DNA from: Melieria omissa
Lineage: Eukaryota; Arthropoda; Insecta; Diptera; Ulidiidae
DNA length: 64,000 nucleotides
Assembly: GCA_963971225.1 (NCBI GenBank)
Contig: OZ020267.1
Coordinates: forward strand, 33,723,989-33,787,988
Direction: 5' to 3'
Shown: positions 56,341 to 64,000 of the stretch, piece by piece
Layout: the number at the start of each line of letters is the position of its first letter
Numbering within the stretch: position 1 is the first letter of the stretch
The notes under the pieces: model-generated
The model's input: only the letters and a program-made list of their open reading frames with translations
What the model was told of the DNA's origin: nothing
The model's database searches: none
Position numbers and translations under genes: made by a program

Positions 56341-56835
56341 CCCTTTCGATAAAGGCTTTTACTGGGGAAAGTTAAAATTTTAAATTGTATACCTATATAT
56401 ATATTTTAAACTTCTATGTGGTTATATTAGCAACATTCCAAAAGAAATTTTAAATTTTTATACTCGGACCCTGTATTTAAGAGTGTTTTTCTATAAGAGC
56501 AACCGAATCGTTGTGGCTGTAATAATTACTGAAACATAAAACTTTTTATGTATTTACTTCAGCCAAATTAAGAAAAAAAAGTATCTTAATTGAAAGAAAA
56601 CATCAAATTAAAGAGTTATCTATAGTTTTCTGCTTCTTCTTCCTTTACTATGTCAAGATACACCATGAAAGAAACGTGTATACTTCTCTTCTTTAAACTT
56701 AAATATTCAGTTTATTAATTTCGTATTTTCCCTAAAACTTCAAACTATTCTAAGGACCAACAAAAAATGTATTCTTGAAACCACAGACGTCCACAAAGTG
56801 TCATGTTGCCATATGGCAACAAAATAGCGAAAGGG
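56341..56835. mobile_element. 495-base TTAA-flanked element inside a LINE
   Basis: CCCTTTCGATAAAGG at the left and ATAGCGAAAGGG at the right, flanked by TTAA at 56337-56340 and 56836-56839. GTTGCCATATGGCAAC near 56805 is palindromic and shared with 44070-44085. Directly beyond the right TTAA, LINE RNase H text begins. Confidence 0.85.
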
Positions 56836-56839
56836 TTAA

Positions 56840-57020
56840 CGAGATGGACGAGCACTACAGTATTCCCCTTATTTTGATGCCTGGTCGACAGGGCATCGAA
56901 GATAACTTTAAAGTAGACGATCTGGCAAGGAAAGACATAACCACCCTTGTCCTTCCAGACAAGGGAGTGGCCACATTTAATCGTAGCGCCAGAACTCATT
57001 CAATGCTAACACAGGAGTGC
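56840..57020 (+). mobile_element. non-LTR retrotransposon RNase H fragment
   Basis: NEMDEHYSIPLILMPGRQGI then EDNFKVDDLARKDITTLVLP is the last part of an RNase H domain (the PGH-GI-GNE-AD-LAR region), frame 56838 on. The conserved His of PGH is Arg here. The upstream part is cut by the TTAA element at 56341. Confidence 0.75.
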
Positions 57021-57319
57021 TGGTTTTAACCGTAGACCTAGACCGTAGACGTTGAAAAACGGGTCAAAAACAACCCAGACTAAAATCACACACACAACTT
57101 TCAAAAAGTGCAAAGCCAACTTAGTTTTTAAAATATAAAACGGTTTGATTTCGAAAGATAATATCCAAGTAAGAAAGCCATGAAAAACAGCTAAAATAAT
57201 AACAAATTTAAAAAATATTAGAAGAACAAAAAAAAATTTGGACCGCAACGTAGGTCTACGATTAATGTCCCCTAATACCCAACTGCGAGGCTCACATGGC
57301 CCATCTTTGATAGAAAGCA

Positions 57320-57550
57320 TACACTAGCTATTCTGGGTCTCACTGGAAACTTACTAATCGGAACACAGGCTTTCCTACCACTCTTCAGTGCTCAATAGAA
57401 GAAGTCTCATAATAGGACAACCATTTCTACGAAGCCTCGCAGATATTTATATCCTAAGGAGATGTTAAAATCCTTCTCTGATTCCAAGCATCTTTCAAAT
57501 GGTTTGAACAAATAGTCCAAACTGTCAATACAGCCACTTCAACCTAACCT
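57320..57550 (+). mobile_element. non-LTR retrotransposon C-terminal end and tail
   Basis: ILGLTGNLLIGTQAFLPLFS resembles the T-GH-L-G-A segment after RNase H, then SLADIYILRR matches the F-L-DI end, and the tail reads CAGCCACTTCAACCTAACC. About 300 unrelated AT-rich bases separate it from the RNase H piece at 56840, which may be the same copy. Confidence 0.65.
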
Positions 57551-60500
57551 TACATAAGTTTACTTCAAGCATTTCCTCAAGCACTCTAGCCCCAATGTAA
57601 ACCAACTATAAATATCCAACTGCCTCGCTGTGCCATCGAACAGCACCCAAGAAGTGGCTTGATTTGATTTATTAGGCGTTCGTCTACAAATACCTGTTTG
57701 AAGTGTCGCTAAAAGCCCGCTGATGAAATATCCAGCACTAACTTTAATAAAGTTGTTTCTAACAGCTTATTTGCTGCGTCTACTCAGCAGATATGCCGCA
57801 AGTTCTCTTCAGTGTGAGAAAACGCAGCCAAAACTGGCTCCAAACAAGTTGCAGCTACAGAAACACTGCGGTTGCTAGAGCTTCTTCAATTCCGGACATA
57901 GGGAAGGTAAACTTGTAACCTGGGAATTTCTTATTTCTGCAAAAACTGAAAACTCTAAATTATAATTAATTCTCTCAACTATCGGTTAATTATATTTATT
58001 GAATTCATGTACCAATTAGAGCTAACAAACCAATCAGTTATACAGGATTTCCATACCAAACACGATGGCAACACTTGGCGCGGAATGTGCACTCAGCACA
58101 TTGCACTATGGTTCGGGCCAAAAGTGCCATTGTCGTTGACTCAACGACAGAAGAGAGCTTAAATGGGTAATTGATGTTGTAGGAAATTGCTATAAGTATT
58201 TTTTGAAGACCCCCCATTGCACGCAGCGCCAAAGCTCAGTGCGCCATGTGCCGCGTACTCTTCAGTGGTTCAGCAGTCGCTCGCTGCGCTTAATTTGCCG
58301 CAACTCTTGCACTTCATGGGCGGCGTTTACTCTTAAATTACTTTGCACTGCTCTTTCGTCAAGTTGTCTGTCTGTTGGCTTTTCGTAATGTGCCGCCGAT
58401 GCCAATTTTCAAGGCATTTTCCATTTTCTCGTTGTGTGTTTGCGATGATGACAAGACTACAGCTGGCGGCGAAATTCATTTGCCAACATAAATAAACACC
58501 TACACACATGCACATGCAAACACACACATTGGCAGTGCAGTTGTGTGCAGCAGCCAGCCAAGTACGGCCAAGATCATTGGCTGTTCTGCTCTCCCAGGCT
58601 TTCCGACTGACTGCGCCGCTGCGGCCCCATGTGCGGCTCTGACGGTGCAGTATGGCAGATGCGGAAATGTTGCATTCAACACGATTTGTATTGAATTTAT
58701 ATTTATATGTGTGATAATCTTATCTGAGCCGACATCTTCATCTGCAGCGTCAAATACTCGCACCCGCCGTCGCTGCCGTTGTTAATGTGGGGTGGATGCT
58801 TTTCGCTGCATTAGCAGCAAAGCCAATGCATGTCCGTAAATTATTCAAGTGGTATGTGTTGTTTTTGTTGTTGTGTGTGTGTGTGTGTGACATATAACTT
58901 TTTCTTTATTCAATTAATTTAGCGCTGAGCAAGATTAATGGCACCATATGTTAATTTGGCTTGTTTTATTTATCGAAACAACTAAGTATATAAAAAATCA
59001 AGAAGTCAAGGGTAAGTAGTCCCTTGATTTTTTGCAGCAATTTATGAAAACTGTCCGTAATATAAAAACACTCTACAACAATGTTTTGTAATGAAATAAT
59101 ATATAATCTCTGCGAAAATAATTGAAATCTCACTTCAGTGCCATTCTCTTCTCTCTCTCTTCTCATCTTATCGCATTCGAAAATCGCTGCCAACAAAAGG
59201 CTGACCGGCACAAATGCTCAGCCGCACAATATCATAACATTTATGACAATTCCCAAAAACCAAAGTAATAACCATTTTTGCTATCAGCCATCAAGTCAGC
59301 AATGCGCTCACACAAAGAAAACTCAGACCACCCTCCAACACACAGTCGGAGGTAAAAGTGAAAAGATGCGCGATGGTTGCAATAATGCAGCGGTTTTCGA
59401 AAATCTGAGTATTGCACAAAACAGCAACAACAACAAACACAAAAAGGCAACAACAAAAACAGCTATCACAAGCGGCCAATCCTTAAACGCCGCCAACCAA
59501 CGAACGAACGTCAGTCGGAAAAGTCAAAGGCACCGCTTGCAGTCTCGTGCGGTGAAAGCAAAAACTTGTGCATATTTTTTGCATTTTCATAACGGTAAAT
59601 GTCAAATGAAAATAAAAAAAAGGTGCGCGAACAATGTCAGCAGCGCCGAATCGTGCAACACTGAAAGCACCAATGCTGCAGCGAAAAACCTTATGTCGAC
59701 ATTTCCAAATAGAAACCTTGACAATTTCACTGAAACTTGCTTTTTATCGCTTCATTAGCAACAGCAACATTTGCAACATTTTCGTTGCCATTGCGCGCCG
59801 ACTTTGAACGCCCCCCAAAAACAACAACAACAACGGTTGCAGCCACAAGGCTATGAGATCTAACTGCGCCGGCGCTGAATGAAGTGATTGCAAACATGTA
59901 ACGCTTCATGCAACAAGGCAACCACAGCAACAATAACAACAATGCCAGTAACAGCAGCATGCAGCAGCCAACAATGTGGGCGATCACAACAATACAAACA
60001 AATTTATGAAAAAGATTTGAAGTTCATAATTTAAGGTGAATTTATGATGTGTCAAATATTGTGGCACAACGAGTGAGACGTGACGTAGTCGTAGTTGGTC
60101 GCCATGAACAGCAGGACTTTCCTCACACCTTTGGATTCAAGGCTCGATTCGGTTCAGCTATGAGTGAAAGTAGTTTTGCTGTCGACATTGTTATCTGTTG
60201 TGTTGTGACATTGTTGCATTGTCGCAGCGATAATGACCGTCGTGTATGGCGCCAAAGTGTTTCCAATTGTCAGCATTTCTAGTGAAAGCGCAAAGAGTGG
60301 GCGCCCCCATGCATTGCATGTGTGTTATTTATGAGTTTATGCAGAAATTTGTCTCGCCCTCACACAGACAGATTCCGACCCAAGCGCTGCAGACTGTGTG
60401 AAATATTTTGCCTCGTTTTATTAATTTTTAATTTTTTATAGATTTGGTTCTCAGGTTTTTGTGTGGCCTTTTTTTTCGCTGGTTCGGCAGTATTGGTTAG

Positions 60501-60689
60501 AAGTGAATGAATGAATTTTTTGACCATGCAAACAAAAACAACAACTCAATGTGCGCTACCTGCAAAGCGGCAGACACTTTTGGCTAAAACCTGATCAAAT
60601 TTCACCTAAAATAATGACACTCAGTCGGAACTTTTAGTTTTCATTGATTTTCTTATTTTGGGTGAAATTCAAGGAGTTAAAGACGGATA
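57551..60689. other. no supported gene; CAA/TTG-rich islands
   Basis: The longest frame is 59138-59758 plus (206 codons), Asn/Gln/Lys/Thr-rich from CAA and AAC runs, with antisense frames equally open; I do not call it. A TG run lies at 58872-58889. The part 58200-60320 resembles other regulatory or intronic islands in the window. Confidence 0.45.
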
Positions 60690-60965
60690 CAGAAAGTAGA
60701 GTTGTTATTTTTGTAAGCTGGTTGGCAAAGTTGGCCTGGTGGTACCAGTCAGAGCTAATAAGTATAACAAGTCGACGTAAAAGTGATCGGTGAGAGTGTG
60801 AGTGTTCCTGGCAAAGTTCAGCAGTGACTTATTTTCAACCCAGAGAAGAATGGAGCCCCTAAGTGGGTTAGGCGTAGTCTTGAGATAACCGGACAGGAGC
60901 AAAGAATGTGCTTCAGGGTTTCCCTGCCACCATTTTCTGTGCAGTTCCTGCATTCATTTGACTCA
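60690..60965 (-). mobile_element. non-LTR retrotransposon C-terminal fragment
   Basis: On the minus strand, CRNCTENGGRETLKHILCSC and PVISRLRLTHLGAPFFSG give a zinc-knuckle C-terminus almost identical to 27300-27812. The tail CTGACTGGTACCACC, GGCCAACTTTGCCAACCAGC also matches. It is 5'-truncated. Confidence 0.8.
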
Positions 60966-61249
60966 GCGATTTTATTTTTGTAGTGAGTTAAACAATTTTT
61001 TTAGTATATCAAATTATTTATTTATTTTTTTTATTATATACGACAAACTATAAAAATATTGCTTTTTCATTAATTCAATTTCAATTTTACATCATTTTAA
61101 ATTTTTTAAATTTTTCAACTACTTTTTTGGTTTTGTAATATGAGATTCTTGATTATAGTGTTTCATTCCTAAATTATATAAAGTAAAAGTGACAATGCAT
61201 AAAATCTGATATCAATTACACAGGGCAACCAATTTCGAATTTTTGTCGG

Positions 61250-61775
61250 CTTTTCTGGTTTTGACATCAGTTCTTTTGAGGCCCCCAATGTTTAAAGGAA
61301 AAAGTATGAAAAGTTATGAAAATGACTATGGTACATTTTTGCTATTATTTCATTGAGAATGGGAACCACACAAAATAATTTGGCTTTGTTGTATTACTTG
61401 ATGTTTCCGCTTTCATTTAACACATAACTCGTTAATTGATTTACGAAAAATGTGCATGTTTTTCAACATTAAATAAAACGCCATCAAATTCCATATCTTC
61501 AGACTTTGAGGTCCAATTACCGCGGAATTGTGAAGCTTTTAAAAATAAATTACATTAAAAAAGAAGCCGTGAGATTAAAGTGAAAAAGTAAAAATCATGT
61601 CAACCGGTTTATTGGTTTATAAATTACATTCCTAAACGGGAAAAAAGTCAGGGAAAATCCGAAAAAGTGACTCGTAGATTTTTTGCAAAAATGTAAACTA
61701 AGTTTTAAAATCGGTTTGCGGATTTGACATCAGCAGTTTCTAATTACCCTAGAACTGATGTCAAAACCAGAAAAG
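61250..61775. repeat. 526-base segment bounded by 25-base perfect inverted repeats
   Basis: The 25 bases at 61250-61274 (core CTGGTTTTGACATCAG) are exactly inverted at 61751-61775. No target duplication is clear and the interior is AT-rich without a frame. It may be an unclassified inverted-repeat element. Confidence 0.75.
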
Positions 61776-61797
61776 TCATTTTGTTGTTGATCAGTGT

Positions 61798-62150
61798 TAC
61801 CAATAAAAACTGAACTTTCGCATAGTTTAACCTCAACTTTTAGATTGATTCAGTACATGGGAATCTATATTGACAAAAACATAACCTAAACATGAATTAA
61901 AAACAAAATAATTTTACTCAAATAATTCGCAATGATTATGAAAAATCTGAATTTTCAAGCTGGAGGTGGAAATCTTCATAGATAAGATCAATAAAAACTT
62001 AACTTTCTGACTATTTAACTTCAACTTTTGGATTGATTGAGTACATGGAAAATATTATATTGACAAAAACATAACCTAAACAACAATTAAAAACACAATT
62101 AATTAATTAATTTTACCAAAATAATTTTCTATTATTATAAAAATCTGTTT
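61798..62150 (+). repeat. two-copy tandem repeat, about 187 bases
   Basis: AATAAAAACTGAACTTTC, ATTGATTCAGTACATGG, TATTGACAAAAACATAACCT and the following A/T text recur from 61803 and 61990. Confidence 0.8.
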
Positions 62151-62225
62151 TTTTACACTGGGAGTGAAAATATAATAAAATAGATGGAAAAAATTCATAA
62201 AAAATATTTTAAAAAAATTAAATAA

Positions 62226-62400
62226 AATAGATACTGGCGCAAGGGAAGGTTTTTGAGGTTCAAACTGCCCCCCCCCTCACCCCAAGTTTCTGTTTGTGAT
62301 GAAAATTGTGGGTGGCAAATATGATTTCAGATGGTATTGGACTCAAAAGTTATGTAAATGTTAGAACCCCCTCAAACTAAATTATGTGTGCGCCACTGTA
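62226..62400. mobile_element. hAT-like short element, degenerate copy
   Basis: CTGGCGCAAGGGAAGG at the left and GTGTGCGCCACTG at the right, with GGTTCAAAC and ATTTCAGATGGTATTGGACT inside, follow the family at 62425. No clear 8-base duplication. Confidence 0.6.
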
Positions 62401-62424
62401 CTGGTAAACTAAGTCACCAACATT

Positions 62425-62532
62425 TAGTGGCGTCCACAGGGCGAAGGGGTTTATGGTTTCAAATGGTGTTAGGCTCAAAAGTTGTACGCAAACCCCCGTG
62501 CCCCCCAAAATCTAATTCTGTGTGCGCCGCTC
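62425..62532. mobile_element. 108-base hAT-like miniature element
   Basis: TAGTGGCGTCCACAG at the left is inverted at the right (CTGTGTGCGCCGCTC). CCAACATT (62417-62424) and CCAACACT (62533-62540) form an 8-base duplication with one change. The interior has ATGGTTTCAAATGGTGTTAG, like 44650-44690. Confidence 0.82.
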
Positions 62533-62746
62533 CCAACACTCCACAATCTTATCAACTAAAAAAAACAGCGGTTTATGTAAAGAAATCTTAAAATAAAAAA
62601 CGTTTCTCATATCCTGCGGAGAACCAAACACAAATATCGTTCTTATTTTCACAAAAGTTTTTTATGAAAATCTTTTTTATTGGCAGTCATGGTTATCTTA
62701 TCTTATCTAAAAATTACGCGTTTTATTCAGTAAAACTTAGAAATTA

Positions 62747-63492
62747 TCAGGTGTACGACTTTGCTTCCGCCGTTTTTTTTTCCATAATTAAAAGCTTTAT
62801 TGCGAAAAAGTGCTTACAGATGTATTATTCAAAGTATTGTCCGTCGCTAGCGACAACTTTCTCCCATCTTTCCGGCAATTTTCGGATCCCGGCTCGAAAA
62901 AAGGAGTCCTCTTTTGACGCTATCCACGAAGCAATCCATTTTTCCAATTCTTCGAAGGATTGAAAATGTTGATCTGCCAGGCCGTGTGCCATCGAACGGA
63001 ATAGGTGGAAGTCAGAAGGGGCGACATCTGGGGAATACGGCGGGTGGGGCAAGACTTCCCATTTCAGCGTTTCCAGGTACTTTTTGACCACTTTTGCGAC
63101 GTAAGGCCGAGCATTGTCGTGTTGGAGGATGACTTTGTCATGTCGAAATCACCATTTTTAAAACGTTGAAACCACTCCCCCGACACGTTCTTTCACTCAG
63201 AGCAGCATCACCGTAAGTTTCTGAGAGCATTCGATGCGCTTCAGCTGCATTTTTTTTCGAATTGTAACAGAAAAGTAAAACTTCCCGCAAATGGCGAGAA
63301 TTGGGCACATAAACGGACATTTTCGAGCGTGAATAATACGAAAACAAGAACAACTGTCACTGAAACGGCGATGACAATTCGTTAGGCACTGTCCACACTC
63401 ACTTTAAAGGCATTACAATCTATGTATTTCAACCAGCCTCAGCCGGTACAGCCACCTATCGGAAAACGGCGGAAGCAAAGTTGTACACCTGA
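62747..63492 (-). mobile_element. mariner deletion derivative, 746 bases (type II junction)
   Basis: Same inverted ends as 22891 and 29709 with TA at 62745-62746 and 63493-63494. The internal junction (near 63140) equals that at 29709, so both descend from one deleted parent. Length differs by four bases through small insertions, including two extra C at about 63177. Confidence 0.95.
62825..63320 (-). pseudogene. mariner transposase, middle deleted
   Basis: Start at 63320-63318 (MSVYVPNSRHLREV). A two-base insertion at about 63177 shifts the frame after LSERTCR, then the deletion follows. The text for VILQHDNARPHVAK (read out of frame with the start, and altered at RPHV by a T for C change) leads into the KYLETLKWEVLPHPPYSPDV region, and SDGQYFE with TAA is intact. 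The first catalytic Asp region is missing. Confidence 0.9.
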
Positions 63493-63494
63493 TA

Positions 63495-64000
63495 CTTTTA
63501 CAAATTATCTGTTTTTTTAGGAAAAGGAACCTAACACAATTGTGTAGCTGATTGCTTCAGACGGTTCTCACGGATTATATTAAAATAAAATTAGTAAATA
63601 CGATAAGAATTTTAAAGAAAAAATGTATTCTTCAAAGCCACAAAGTTTTATCAGGAAACAATTTCAGGAATGCTCGATTTTATTTTTTATTCTACCTCTT
63701 TTATTTTTTTTTTTAAATAAAAATTTCTTGTATAAGAGATGAATGAATATTTTTACTGATTAAGTCAACTTTGTTTGATTTTTCTTATAACTGTTAAATG
63801 ACTAATTTACTGTAATTACTAATGAATAGAATTTGTTTATAGTTTAAGTCTTGCGTTTCTACACTCTCAACCCAACCAAATCAATTCCTTCTTATTCTAA
63901 CATTTCTAACAAACCACATATTTCAAATGTTTTATTGCTATCTGTTAAAATAAAAACAAAATACTTTTTGAATTCCCAATGAGCCCTAACAACTCATACG
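63495..64000. other. AT-rich, nothing recognised
   Basis: No gene, element end or tandem structure is seen. Confidence 0.55.

Noticed and set aside
59138..59758. 206-codon plus-strand frame
   Set aside because: Asn/Gln/Lys/Thr-rich because of CAA and AAC repeats, no domain, and comparable antisense frames; more likely chance in a regulatory or intronic island.

Overview
The window looks like non-coding, repeat-rich DNA from a higher fly (Brachycera, probably Schizophora; a tephritid fruit fly would fit, but species cannot be fixed from sequence alone). The evidence is the mixture of AT-rich intergenic or intronic DNA with GC-richer islands full of CA, TG and CAA/TTG runs, several mariner subfamilies, piggyBac-like and hAT-like miniature elements, and 5'-truncated non-LTR retrotransposon pieces ending in TAACC repeats. 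There is no bacterial-type gene organisation and no long host reading frame.

Host genes are few. One tRNA-Phe (GAA) gene is intact at 32776-32848 with its own T-run terminator. Three protein-coding candidates are offered with limited confidence: a 103-residue minus-strand frame at 25438-25749 followed by two polyadenylation signals; a possible first coding exon at 31571-31723 sitting 10 bases downstream of a perfect TGACGTCA cAMP-response element; and a possible first coding exon at 47325-47460. Most GC-rich islands (about 3.5-4.4, 7.4-9.4, 14.1-15.2, 19.8-22.1, 25.4-26.7, 31.0-32.0, 36.6-37.6, 40.2-42.2, 46.7-47.5, 58.2-60.3 kb) are open in several frames only because of simple repeats; they read like promoter, enhancer or intron DNA.

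Mobile DNA dominates. Mariner: a mauritiana-like copy (5363-6509), two irritans-like copies (16606-18229, 55336-56232), and four copies of one deletion-derivative family (1-27, 22891-23632, 29709-30450, 62747-63492). TTAA-flanked elements with CCC- or CAC- ends: 2571-2652, 10782-11245, 11268-12175, 33549-33742, 34166-34673, 43128-44092, 52152-52990, 56341-56835. hAT-like short elements with CAGTGGCG ends: two with 8-base duplications (44581-44720, 62425-62532) plus fragments. Other inverted-repeat elements: 6652-6855 and 49440-49615. Non-LTR 3' fragments, mostly the RNase H or C-terminal zinc-knuckle region, occur about ten times, and two tRNA-derived SINEs are present, one with an 11-base target-site duplication and a tail resembling the neighbouring LINE tails.

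Tandem arrays fill much of the rest (9.7-10.8, 12.2-12.7, 18.4-19.5, 34.7-35.1, 38.6-39.8, 44.7-45.4, 50.3-50.8, 61.8-62.15 kb). No new cellular system was found. The strongest observations are genome-history ones: two TTAA elements inserted 14 bases apart in one tandem-repeat unit, an 82-base TTAA element whose empty site survives in a paralogous repeat 46 kb away, a TTAA element inside a retrotransposon RNase H frame, two mariner deletion derivatives of the same length but with different junctions (one with a snap-back hairpin), and a SINE whose tail resembles local LINE tails.
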